DNA of 64,000 bases from Pseudomonas sp. MWU16-30317. GTDB taxonomy: Bacteria; Pseudomonadota; Gammaproteobacteria; Pseudomonadales; Pseudomonadaceae. The position numbers were made by a program, and so were the translations under genes. The notes under the pieces are model-generated. The model worked only from the letters and a program-made list of their open reading frames with translations, made no database searches and was not told the origin of the DNA. The number at the start of each line of letters is the position of its first letter. Positions within the stretch are counted from its first letter, which is position 1. Positions 1-11,300 of the stretch are shown here, in pieces. The stretch lies in the NCBI RefSeq assembly GCF_020515695.1, contig NZ_JAIWJA010000004.1, positions 1-64,000 on the forward strand, given 5' to 3'.

Positions 1-1189
1 GGCCATACCAGCGACCGCAGCAATGGCGCCTGATATCAAAAATTTTGCGCCGATCACTTCCGCCGAGCCATTCATACCATCGTTGCCTGACTTGGCGTAT
101 TCCTGTTTCCCCTCTTCGTTATTCTCGACTACCAGCTCAACGTCCTGATCCGTCAGCACGTTTACAATCTTCGTCGCTCCATTCTCCACCAACCGCTCGG
201 CGGTTGGGCCTAGCGTATGTTCGAATACGACGGAACCCAGATATCCAGCAGCGGCTGTTACCGGTCCCAGGGCGACTTGGACCGCCAACATCCCAGCTGC
301 AATTTGCTCTTTTGGCACCATGACACTGAATTTGGCAACATTTATCAGTGCATCTTGATAAAGATTGTTATGTATGTAGGTGCTATCCAGTTGAATCGAC
401 GGATTCCCGTTTTTATCCAAAACTGTGGTGGATGTTGATGTTCCTGGCAGTGAATCCACGGCTTCTGGGCACTTTCCAGCACATTGCTGCAGCTTGCCAA
501 AGCTTGTGAAGACCGCGTCCAGCGATGAGTAAACCTCTGGGCGCCACGTGCCTAGGACAGAACTGGACAAACCGTTTTCCAGTAATTTTTTTGTCAGCGC
601 CAGTGCCTTTTCATTTCCTAGAGCTGCTTTTGCTTGCTGAGGAACATCATCTATCGTCACCAGCGGCGCACGCAGTCGATTCAGATTACCAAGAAGCTCA
701 TTGATCTGCGCCGAACCATAATTCCTGGCATCATCTTCCCACCGCTTCAAAGTCCCCGGCACATCCATCACCGCATCAACTGAAGACTTCGTCACATATA
801 AATCAGTCCGGTGTTCTTCATCCTTGGTAATCTCATACGCCTTACTGACATCCCGATTCAGCCCAGCCGTAGAATCCGCCCCAGTCTGCTCATCCCCACG
901 CACCACAACATTCCCCGCACCTACCGTCGCGCGGACGATCTGCTGGCGATCCTTGTCGTACTTGTAACCCGAGGCACTCCAGCCGGCTTCGCCGGTTTTA
1001 CCCTTGCCGACCTGACTGCTGTCCTGCTGGGCGCTCGCGCCACCAGTGGCATAGCTCCCGCCAACATTCAGGTAATAGGCGTGCTCGGTATCCTTGCCCG
1101 CGATATCGCTGAAGCCCAGGGTGCCGGTATCGAGCAACAGCTTCCCGGCATCCGATGCGATCAATGCTCCATCGAGCTGGGTGTGATCC
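1..1189 (-). pseudogene. Orphan 3' fragment of cdiA, open at left window edge
   Basis: This stretch matches the intact cdiA at 2929-4117 almost base for base; by eye I find three mismatches, at 364, 373 and 1176. The first two are synonymous (Asn, Ile) and the third changes Ile to Leu. In the cdiA frame it is open from the left edge to about 1242, where a TGA stop lies just upstream, and it has no convincing start. It corresponds to CdiA residues of about 3611 to 4007, including the VENN motif that normally precedes the toxin tip, so a different toxin tip and immunity gene may lie beyond the left edge. It is probably not expressed as it stands but could donate a tip to cdiA by recombination. 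That role is inferred from known orphan cdiA-CT modules. Confidence 0.85.
1..1189. repeat. Direct repeat copy A of the cdiA 3' region
   Basis: Copy A of a long direct repeat; copy B is 2929-4117, in the same orientation and offset by 2928 bases, which keeps the reading frame. Similarity ends abruptly after 1189. The left end of the repeat lies outside the window, so its full length is unknown. Confidence 0.95.
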
Positions 1190-1282
1190 GGGAAAAGAGT
1201 GCAATTAGGGTGCAAATAGGGTGCAAAAAAACCGGCGCAAGGTCAGGGTGTCAGATCAAGTCGAGACTTCTACAGATAAAGC

Positions 1283-1305
1283 AACACCGGCACATGGCCG
1301 GTGTT
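1283..1305 (-). terminator. Hairpin after the Imm8-like gene, possible terminator
   Basis: AACACCGGC (1283-1291) and GCCGGTGTT (1297-1305) form a nine-pair stem with a five-base loop, about 20 bases beyond the stop of the immunity gene at 1325. On the minus strand the hairpin is followed by a weakly T-rich stretch. It fits a transcription end for the toxin-immunity unit, although the T tract is poor. Confidence 0.5.
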
Positions 1306-1324
1306 AGATAAACAATCTTATTGA

Positions 1325-1675
1325 TTAGGATTGGTAATCATCAAACTCCCAGGCAAATATCTTTCCCAGCTTTATCACGATAGTTTCCCAGCTATCCCCC
1401 TCGCAGCGACTCACATACTCATGAATCAATCCATTAATAGTCGAAAAATCATATTCTCGAACAATTAATAGACCTCTCCCCCAACGAGGCTCCCACATTG
1501 TCTCTTCTAACCACTTTGGAGTGCAGATGAAAAGCTCAAAATCATCTGCCCCTTGCGTACTATCAAGCCCAATTCGAATACGAAGACTTAAAGAAAAGTT
1601 GTCTACTTTCTCAGGAACGTAGGTCTCGACATCAAAAAAATCATTAGAAATACTTTTTATAACAGCACACATCAT
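1325..1675 (-). CDS. Imm8-family immunity protein
   Basis: This 116-residue soluble protein resembles the Imm8 family of polymorphic-toxin immunity proteins. The recognisable elements are ELFICTPKWL in the middle, WGRGLLIV before a YDF segment, and a C-terminal GDSWETIV with WEFDDY. Members neutralise the toxin domain encoded just upstream, normally by binding it in the cytoplasm. Here the gene starts 5 bases after the orphan tip at 1681-2046, so the two form a toxin/immunity pair. It has no signal peptide or membrane segment. Lower GC than the cdiA body is typical of exchangeable tips. The family call is from memory of the motif pattern. Confidence 0.75.
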   Translation of the reverse strand: MMCAVIKSISNDFFDVETYVPEKVDNFSLSLRIRIGLDSTQGADDFELFICTPKWLEETMWEPRWGRGLLIVREYDFSTINGLIHEYVSRCEGDSWETIVIKLGKIFAWEFDDYQS

Positions 1676-1680
1676 TCCTC

Positions 1681-2097
1681 CTAGTCAGCCACATTTAGAT
1701 GGCCGTTACTTACTTTTACGCGCTGACCTGTTACCGGGTTGATGCTGTACGTTTCAAAATTGGCCTGCACGCCTGTCGTTGCAAAAGATGAATCTTTGGG
1801 TGTTGGCGGCCTATATACACGAGTGCCGTCCGCGCTAATCAAACCAAGCCCATCACTTGTTTTTGTCGCACCATCTCCAACCCAGGTTTTACCCAACTGA
1901 TTAGCTTCGGAAGATGTACCTTGACCTATAGAGAAGTTCGGATTTTTCGTTCCACTGCCGTTCACAGCTGCAGCTAATCTTGAGTCCTGAGCCGCAATAT
2001 TGCTCAGGTTTTCTTGTATCAGTTGATCCTTCAGCTTTGGATACAAGGCCGCATTTTCAGCGCCGGAGCTAGCAGCTCCACCTTTTGCACCGACTAA
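1681..2097 (-). pseudogene. Orphan CDI toxin tip (CdiA-CT) without its own start
   Basis: The frame is open from the TAA at 2098-2100 to the stop at 1681, giving about 138 residues. The only plausible start is a TTG at 2046, with no good ribosome site, so this reads as a displaced C-terminal tip and not as a normal gene. Conserved-looking blocks are ALYPKLKDQL, IAAQDSRLAAAV, WVGDGA, ISADGTRVYRPP, VQANFE and a C-terminal NGHLNV, a pattern I have seen at the ends of several polymorphic toxins; I do not assign an activity. It lies between the cdiI-like gene and the Imm8 gene, as expected for an orphan CT/immunity module. Confidence 0.7.
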
Positions 2098-2104
2098 TTA
2101 TCGG

Positions 2105-2395
2105 CTATGGGCAATACTCCACCGTATAATCACTCTCTAGTTCTTGTTGTATCGATTTGGCCAGTTGCATCCCCTCGGCTTTGTGCCGAAGCTCTGCCTC
2201 AGGTGTAGTAAAACCAGAATCTGGCGGGTAGTCACTGTTGAACGTCGCCTGATACTCACCGTCCCACTTACTGATTTTGGCCCTCAACTCTTGAGAAATC
2301 GGCAGATCTTCAATATCAATGTGCCCCATTCTATCCGGATCTGGGCAGAATATCGGTCCAGCCAAATACTCACTTGTTAGTCTTAACTTGATCAT
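2105..2395 (-). CDS. cdiI: CdiI-type immunity protein for the resident CdiA tip
   Basis: A 96-residue soluble, acidic protein whose ATG overlaps the cdiA stop codon (ATGA at 2392-2395), so translation is probably coupled. The position directly after cdiA is diagnostic for the cognate immunity gene. The sequence has a DLPISQEL segment, a W-D-G-E-Y-Q-A-T-F stretch, PPDSGF and a C-terminal helix ending SDYTVEYCP, similar to small immunity proteins I have seen next to nuclease tips, but I cannot name a family. It would act in the cytoplasm by binding the toxin delivered by sister cells. Function is inferred mainly from position. Confidence 0.8.
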   Translation of the reverse strand: MIKLRLTSEYLAGPIFCPDPDRMGHIDIEDLPISQELRAKISKWDGEYQATFNSDYPPDSGFTTPEAELRHKAEGMQLAKSIQQELESDYTVEYCP

Positions 2396-5300
2396 GGCAA
2401 TGGCTTCCAGGAGCTGACCGGATTAGCTCGGACCACGAAGCCGTTTGAGCCAACCCCAACAGCAATATTTTGTTCAACACCATTGTACGTGATGCGATAA
2501 ACGTTAGCCGAACCATTGGTCCCGACAACTTCTCCACGCTCAAGAGCATTCATCACAACATTTGGAATGTCATCACGGGAGATCCCTTTATTGATAAAGT
2601 CGACTTCGTGTCGCTTGTAGATGTGTTGCAACCCGGCGGCATCAGTACCATTTTCCAGCCAGACGGTTCGGCCGTCTGGCAATCTACGGATATCAACCAC
2701 ATTTTCTGGTGTGATCTTAGTGCCTACAGGCAAGCCCGAGATCAATTCGTCTCTTGTCAGAGTCGAACCTGACACTCCTTTTGGACCAACGACATCCGCC
2801 CCTACCCCACGGTCGGAGCCATTATACTCCTTCCAACCCGGATGATAAGGGTCTGCCTTCATCTCGGGCGAAATCGTCACGGTTTTCCCCGCTCCGCTCT
2901 TCGCCCAAAGCGCACCAATCCCTGCTGCGGCCATACCAGCGACCGCAGCAATGGCGCCTGATATCAAAAATTTTGCGCCGATCACTTCCGCCGAGCCATT
3001 CATACCATCGTTGCCTGACTTGGCGTATTCCTGTTTCCCCTCTTCGTTATTCTCGACTACCAGCTCAACGTCCTGATCCGTCAGCACGTTTACAATCTTC
3101 GTCGCTCCATTCTCCACCAACCGCTCGGCGGTTGGGCCTAGCGTATGTTCGAATACGACGGAACCCAGATATCCAGCAGCGGCTGTTACCGGTCCCAGGG
3201 CGACTTGGACCGCCAACATCCCAGCTGCAATTTGCTCTTTTGGCACCATGACACTGAATTTGGCAACATTTATCAGTGCATCTTGATAAAGGTTGTTATG
3301 GATGTAGGTGCTATCCAGTTGAATCGACGGATTCCCGTTTTTATCCAAAACTGTGGTGGATGTTGATGTTCCTGGCAGTGAATCCACGGCTTCTGGGCAC
3401 TTTCCAGCACATTGCTGCAGCTTGCCAAAGCTTGTGAAGACCGCGTCCAGCGATGAGTAAACCTCTGGGCGCCACGTGCCTAGGACAGAACTGGACAAAC
3501 CGTTTTCCAGTAATTTTTTTGTCAGCGCCAGTGCCTTTTCATTTCCTAGAGCTGCTTTTGCTTGCTGAGGAACATCATCTATCGTCACCAGCGGCGCACG
3601 CAGTCGATTCAGATTACCAAGAAGCTCATTGATCTGCGCCGAACCATAATTCCTGGCATCATCTTCCCACCGCTTCAAAGTCCCCGGCACATCCATCACC
3701 GCATCAACTGAAGACTTCGTCACATATAAATCAGTCCGGTGTTCTTCATCCTTGGTAATCTCATACGCCTTACTGACATCCCGATTCAGCCCAGCCGTAG
3801 AATCCGCCCCAGTCTGCTCATCCCCACGCACCACAACATTCCCCGCACCTACCGTCGCGCGGACGATCTGCTGGCGATCCTTGTCGTACTTGTAACCCGA
3901 GGCACTCCAGCCGGCTTCGCCGGTTTTACCCTTGCCGACCTGACTGCTGTCCTGCTGGGCGCTCGCGCCACCAGTGGCATAGCTCCCGCCAACATTCAGG
4001 TAATAGGCGTGCTCGGTATCCTTGCCCGCGATATCGCTGAAGCCCAGGGTGCCGGTATCGAGCAACAGCTTCCCGGCATCCGATGCGATCAATGCTCCAT
4101 CGATCTGGGTGTGATCCTGGGTACGGATGTTCACATCATTGGCAGCGGTTATGGACGTCTGCTGCTCGACCCATTTGGTCGAGCCCGTTGTTTGGCCATA
4201 GCCCACAGAGCCACTGGCACTGCCACCTCCCAGTCCCACCACGACGGTGGCACTCACGTCGAACTCCTTGCCGCTCACCTTGCCGGTGTTCGGCGCCGAA
4301 CTGACGGTCAGGTTGCGGCCCACGTCCCCGTTGACGCTATCGCCACGCAGGGTCGCACCGCTGATGGTGGTGTCGCGGCCGCTGGTGAAGTTCAGCTGGT
4401 CGCCAGCATTGAGGTGGGCTTCCTGCTGTTGCGCGCCTTCACGGTCGAGGTTGCCGCGGCCGATATCGACACTGGCGTAAACGCCGATGCCTTGCTGGCC
4501 GACGGCGATACCGGCGCTGCCGCCGCCGTTGTGGCGGGCATCCTGGCTGCTGGAATCGTTCTGCGCAGCCTTGATGGTCAGGTCGTTGCCCGCGTTGAGG
4601 TTGATGTCACGCTGTGCTTGCACCTGGGCGCCGATCAAACTCAGGTCGTTGCTGGCAACCAGGTTGATGTCGCGGACGGCGTTCAGGGCGCTCGGCGTCG
4701 AAGTACCTTGGCTAGAGTTGCCGGTAGCGATGCCGGTACTACCGCCCACCCCGATCTTGAAGCCGCCAGTGGTGCCACCGATGACACCGCCTTTGCTCTG
4801 GGTCTCTTCGCTGTCGGTCCCTTGCGCACCTTTGGCGACATCAATGGTCACGTCGCGGCCACCGATGCTGATATCACGACCGGCGTTGAGACCACTGCCG
4901 CGCACGGTCACGTCATTGCCAGCGACCATCGACACATCATTGCCCGCCTGCACGATCGAGCCGCGTTGGCTGTCGACGGTCTGGGTGACGGTCTGGCTCT
5001 GGCTGGTGTTGCCAATATGGCCGTCCATGGTCGGGCCGTTGAGGAACTGCGATATGGCGTCCACTGCCTTAAGCGTGCTCGACGCTTTGCTGACACCGTC
5101 TTCACCTTTGCCCGCGCCGCTCAACGCATCGCGAGTGTTGCCCAGGTTGTGGTTGATGGTGCCGGAGATGCCGTTGGTACTGACGCTTTTACTGGCGGTT
5201 TGCTCGCTGTGTTCGCTGGCGGCATCGATGACGATGTTGCGACCAGCCTGGTAAGCAATGTCATTCCCGGCGTAGGCATCGGAGCCCTGCTGCAGGATGT

Positions 5301-8300
5301 CGCGGCCGGCGCTCACGCTCAGGTCCTGACCGGCACTTAGTTGGCTGGCGGCTGCGGTTTGTTGGGCACCGTTCGCAGTTTCCTTTATGGCTTGCTGGCC
5401 AGCGAAGGCGGTGAAGCCGTTGCGGTCCGCACTGACCTTGACGCCGACGGACTTGGTCTTCTCCCAGGTGTCGCTCTGCGCCGTCGAGATACCCGCGATG
5501 ACATTGACGTCCTGCCCCGCGCCCAAGGTGATGTTGCGCCCGGCGCTGACGCCGCTACCGACGATGTTGATGTCCCGAGCGGCGTTGAGGGTCGCATCCT
5601 GCTCGGCGCTGACCTGGCTTCCTACATTGGTTGTGCTCTGGGCCAAAGCGCCGGCCTTCTGAGCAGCGCTGAAGCTGATACCCCCCTTTGTACCCATGAT
5701 GCCGGTGCGTGTACTGTACTGCTCACTCTTGCTATAGGCCGTATCGCTGGCGGCCACCAAGTTGATATCACCGCTGCTGTTGATCAGACCGGCGTGCAGC
5801 TCGGCATCATTGGCAGCGGTGACATTACTGGCGCGCACGCGCACATCGTTGCCGGCAACCACGACCACGTCGTTGCCGCCGTCCACATCACTGGCCACTT
5901 GCGAAGCCGTGGTTTTCAGCTGGCTCTTGCCACTCTTCGAGAGGCCCAGGAAGCCCGATTTGGTCTTCTTGTTGTACGAGCCATGCTCTTCAGTACCGGA
6001 CAGAATCGCCACGTCACCGGTGCCACCGACCATCACATCGTGACCGGCCTTGAGCTGGCTGCCGATGACGCTGACGTCACGGCCGCCATCGAGGCTGACG
6101 CCGCCATCAGCGGTACTCGATGTGTTGATGGTCAGATCGCTGCCCGCGGTGATGACCGAGGCGACATTGGTACTGTCGTAGCTTTCCTTTTGCTGGCTGC
6201 TGCTGCGGCCAAACGACCCTTTTTTCTTCTTGAAGTAGAACGAAGACTTCTCGTCCATGGCCGACGCGATGGTCACGTCCTGGCCGGCGTCGATATCGAC
6301 CGCTTTGGCCGCAGTGACGTGGCTGGCAACGATGCCCAGGTCGGTACCTGCACTCAGGACAACATCGCCTCCAGCGCTGATATCGCTTGATACTTGAGTC
6401 ACTTGATCGCGCTGACTAGTTACCTTTTTCGATTTGCTGTACGCATGCTCCTCATCCGCCGCCGAACTCACCGTTAAGTTCTCGGTGGCCGTCATGGCCA
6501 CATCACCCTTCGCGGCCACCTGACTGGCGATCACATTTATATCCCGGCCGCCCTGCACAGCCACATCGCGGCCCGCGTCTACGGTCGAGCCGAGCTGCGT
6601 GATATCACTGCTGGTGTGCTTGCTGTTCAACACCTGGCTGTTGGTGACCTGCGTCGCCGCGATATTCACATCGCGCCCGGCGGTCAGGGTCAGATCACGG
6701 CCGCTTTGCAGGGCGCTGCCGACGTTGTTGATGTCTCGCCCAGCGGAAATGCTCAGATCATTGGCCGCCTCGATACGCGAGGCGCTGTCGGCATAGTCCT
6801 TGTGCAGTTGGCCGCGGGCGGTGCTGTCCAGCGCGACCACGGTCCGTTCGTTGACCACATCACCGGTGACGGCGGTGACCGCCACGTCGCGCCCAGCAAT
6901 GATGCCGCCGGCCTTGTTGGTGACGTTGTTGATCGCCAGGGCATCCAGCCGGTCGCCAGCGTCGATCAGGCCGCTGTTGACCAGGTCCTGGCCAGCGGTG
7001 GCGCTGAGGTTGCCGGTGGCTTTCAGGGTGCCGGCGTTATCGAGGTTCTGGCCGGCGGTGAGGCTGACGTCGCTACCGGCGATGAGTGCGCCGGTCGGCC
7101 CGAGGCGGCCGTCGGCCTGGGCCAGATAGACCACGGGCACCAGGACCTTTTCGCCGTTCACTTCGTGCTCTTCGAGCCAGACGATGTCGTGGGTCAGGGA
7201 CGCGACTTGGGCGCTGCTGAGGCCGACGCCGATGGACAGGTTGAGGGCGTCCTTTTCGGCGACGGCGTTGTTCATCAGGTATTGGTACATCGCCTCGTTG
7301 GAGGTCTGGCCGTCGATAAAGGCTTGGCCAGTGCGGGCGGTGACGGCTTGTTGGATCAGGCGTTGCTCGTAGAGGCCGTCGCCCAGGCGTTTGGCGCTGG
7401 TGTCGGGATCGTAGCCGAGGGCCGCGAGCAGGTAGTCCGAGCTCATGAATTGCTTGAGGTCGGTGAGCGCCGGGTTGGTTTCGATCAGGTATTTGCCGGT
7501 GCTTGGTTTGGCGGCGGAGCTGGGCAAGCCTTGGACGCGCGCGATGTTCTGCGACGAACTTGAGGCCGTTTGGATGTGGGTAGCGCTGCCCGCGACGGCG
7601 GAGCCCTCACGGTCGACAGCCGCAAGTTGATAGCCGCCCACGACGGTGTCATCGGTAGCGCTGATGCGAATGTCGCGGGACTGCAGGCCCGGGATGGCTT
7701 GATCACGTTGCGCGGTGGTGATGCTTGCCCCGCCTATGGACCAGTCGTTTGCCGCCGCGCCTGGCTGGGCGCTGGTCTGGCCGCTGAGGCGGAACAGGCC
7801 GTTCTGGCCGGTGGGCAGGCTGAAGCCGGGCAACGCGGTGGGGTCGATCTGTTGTTGTGCCAGGTCGGGGGGCAGCTGTGCGTTGACCCTGATGACCACC
7901 CGCGCGCCAGCGGCGGCTTGGGTGTTCTGGACTTGATTGGTGCCTGCGCTGTAACCGTAATCCTCGTGGATCACGCTGTTGGTGAGGTTCTGGCTGGCGG
8001 TGATTGCCACCTTGCCGCCGGCCTGGATGACGGCGTTACGCACGGTGCCGGTGCTGGCGGCACCGGTGCTGTCTTTGGCGACTTCTACGTCGCTGACCAA
8101 GGTGTATTGGGTAATGAGAGTAGGGAGCGCGAGCAGGTTATTGGGGTCGTATTGGGACAGAGTCGCGGTCTCGAAGCCATAGCTGAGTCCGGACTCAGCA
8201 ATACCATAGACTTCACCATTGAAGGCGGACTTGACTACTTTCCCAGTAACCGAGTCGGTCAACTGGACGCGTTTATACGTATTGCCGTCTCGCCCGCCCT

Positions 8301-11300
8301 CACGATAGGTCGCGGACTTTGCAATCGCGGTGCGTATTGCTCCTGTATCGTCGATGTAAGGCACCAGCGGGAAATCAGGATTGTCGCGCTGGTTATAAGG
8401 CATCACCACATTTGCCATGAGGCGGTTGGCGGTACCATCCGTGATATTACCCGTGGCATAGGTACGGGTACGCTCGATGCTGCCGCCAACCGAACCGACG
8501 TTCTGCAGATTATCAGCCTCGATAGTAATATTGCCGCTGGCCGCGATGGTGCTCTTGCTATTAAGGAAAGTACCGCCGTGAAACGAGAAGTCCTTACCAA
8601 CCGACAGTGTGGAGGCGGCGCTGATATCAGCATCGGCCCCTTCGAATATTTCACGAGCAATGATGGTGAAGTCGTAATAGTCGCCTTTGCAGTCATTGCA
8701 CCTGACCGCCATGCTCCCCGACGTCAGCGTCCGCTCGCCCGTTCCAGTCCCACCCTCAGTCCTGTTCTCAAACGCATCCGCATCAATCCCGAACGCCCCG
8801 GCACTCTCCATCCCACCCGAGATATTCAACACACTCGCCGAGCGCGTCACGCCGTTGTACCCACCAATGCTCACATTACCCAAGCCGTACACATTGGCCG
8901 CGTGGTTGGTGAGTGCATTGGCGTGCAACGCCAGGTCGCCACCCGCGAAGATCAACCCGCCCTCGTTGAGCAATGTGGGCGTGCTCAGGCTGACGTTCTG
9001 GCCGCCGCCCAGAGTCCCGTAGTTATTGATGGCACCGGCGCTGGCGGTCAAATCACCTCCGGCGGTGATGCGCCCGAGATTGCGCAGGGTCCCGGCTACC
9101 GAGAACACACCTTTACCGCCGCCACTCAGTCGCGAGGTAGCGGCGTTGAGGTCGGCCTGATTGGCTACGAACGTCAGGTCGCCGACGCTGGTCAGGCTCC
9201 CCGCGCCGCTGTACGTACCCGCGATTTGCAGATCGGCGCTGCCATTGCTGGCGATCAGGCCGTCGTTGTTCCAGTTGCCGCCGCGGCCGACAAAGGTGCG
9301 GTTGGTCAACAGTTGGCCGGTGGCAGACTGGTTGAAGGTGCCTATGTTGAGGTTGAGGTCGCCGACTTGCAGCACGCTGGTGTTGGTCCAGCTGTCGCCG
9401 CTGATGCTCAGGCTGCCGTTGCTGACCAGGTTGCCGCCCGCGTTCTGCAACAGATTGAGGCCCAGGCCAAAGGTGCCGGTGCCGCTGTGCAGGATGGAAC
9501 CGCCGACGTTTTGCAGAGCGCCGACGTTGAGCGCCAGGTTGCTGTTGGCCGTCTCCAGGGTGCCGTTGCTGTTGTTCAGCAGGCCGCTGACATTCAACAG
9601 CGTGGTACCGCTGGCGCCCAACGCTCGCAGCTTGCCAGTCTGATTATCAATGCTCGCCGCAACAATGCTCAGCGTACTGTCACTTTCAATTACCCCCAGC
9701 CGATTGTTCAGCGCCCCGCTCAAACTCAAATCAATCTGCTGCCCGCCAATCTGCCCGTCATTGTCGCCGCTGTTATCAAAGTTGTTGCCGGTAACGCTGA
9801 CCCGCTGCTTGGCATACAACCCGCCATTACGGTTATCAAAATCACCGGTATTGATCAGCGCATCACCGGATTGCGCCGACACCCGCCCGCCGTAATTGTT
9901 GAAACCCGCCAGCGCCCGAATATCCAGGCTCTGCGCCTGAGTGATGCCGCCCTTGTGATCAAGGTCATAACCGTTTTTCAGCACGCCGGTAATGCGCGCC
10001 GTAAAAGCTTGCTGCAGGCTGGCCAGCACCCCGCCGCGGTTGTCGACGTTAGTGGCGGTGACGTTCAGCGCTCCGCCCTGCGCGAGAATCTTGCCGCTGA
10101 GGCTGTCGATATCGCCGGTAACCGTGAGGTCCAGCGCGCCTTGGCTTTGCAGTGTGCCTTTGCCGTTGGCCAGGCTGGCGGCTTGCAGTTTGAGGTTGGC
10201 ATTCTTGCTGTAGATCAGGCCGTCATTGGCGTTTTGCAGCGCGCCGCTGGCGGTGATCAGCAACGCGTCGTTGGCGGCCAGCGTGCCGCGGTTGCTGTTG
10301 TCCAGCCCGCCGGTAAACAGGGTAATCGCCCGTTGGCTGGTCAGTTCGCCGCCTTGGTTATCGACCTGGGTAGCGCGCTTGAGCAACAGGTTGCCAGCGC
10401 TGGCGAGCTTGGCATTGGTGTTGATCAGTTTGCCGAGCAAGTCGAGGGTCACGCCGCCGTTGCTGGCGAGGCTGCCTGCGCTGTTGTCGAAGTCGGTCGC
10501 GGCCAGGCTCAAGTCCTGTTGCGCGTTGATCGTGCCAGCGGCGTTGCTCACATTACCGGCGTTGATCAGCAACCCCGCGCCACTGTCGATCAGGCCGTTC
10601 TGGCCGTTGTTCAACAGGCCGCTGACGGTCAAGGTCTGCCCTGCTCCACTGGACAGAATCCCGCCTTGGTTGTCGACGCTGGCCGCGCTGACGCTCATTG
10701 CTTGCTGGCTGACCAGCGCCCCCGAGTTGCCGTTGAGCAGCGCGCCGGCAAGGCTGACATTTACCTCGGCGTTGCGGCTCGACAGGGTCCCGCTGTTGCG
10801 GTTGTCGAGGCTGCCACCACTGACGCTCAGCCCTTGCCAACCGGAGATCAAGCCCAGCGCGTTGAGCACCGAATCGGCACTCACGGTCAGCACCTGATTG
10901 CTGATCAACTTGCCGCTGCTGTTATCCAGGGTACGGCCGCTGAGGCTGAAGCTTTGGCTGCTGGAGATTTCGCCATTAGCATTTTTCAGGTCGCGCAGGT
11001 GGCTGAGGGTCAGCGGGCTGCGGGTGGTGATGAGGCCGTTGCGGTTATCGAGATCGGCGCCGTTGAAGTCGAGGTTCAATGCGGTGGCGCCGAGCAAGGA
11101 GCCACCGGCGTTGTCGATGCCCGTGGCTTTGACGGTGAGCGCTTGGGCGGCGTTGATCAGGCCGTCGCTCTGGTTGCCGAGCAGGCCGGTGACGTTGAGG
11201 GTCAGGTCGCTGCGGCTGGTAAGGGTACCGGCGCTGTTGTCGAGGCTGCCAGCAGCGGCATCGACACTGGCGGCGGCGATCATGCCTCTGACGTTGGCCA

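Noticed and set aside
3739..6390. Long plus-strand frames over the CdiA C-terminal half
   Set aside because: Antisense shadow frames of a GC-rich repeat gene with low-complexity translations.
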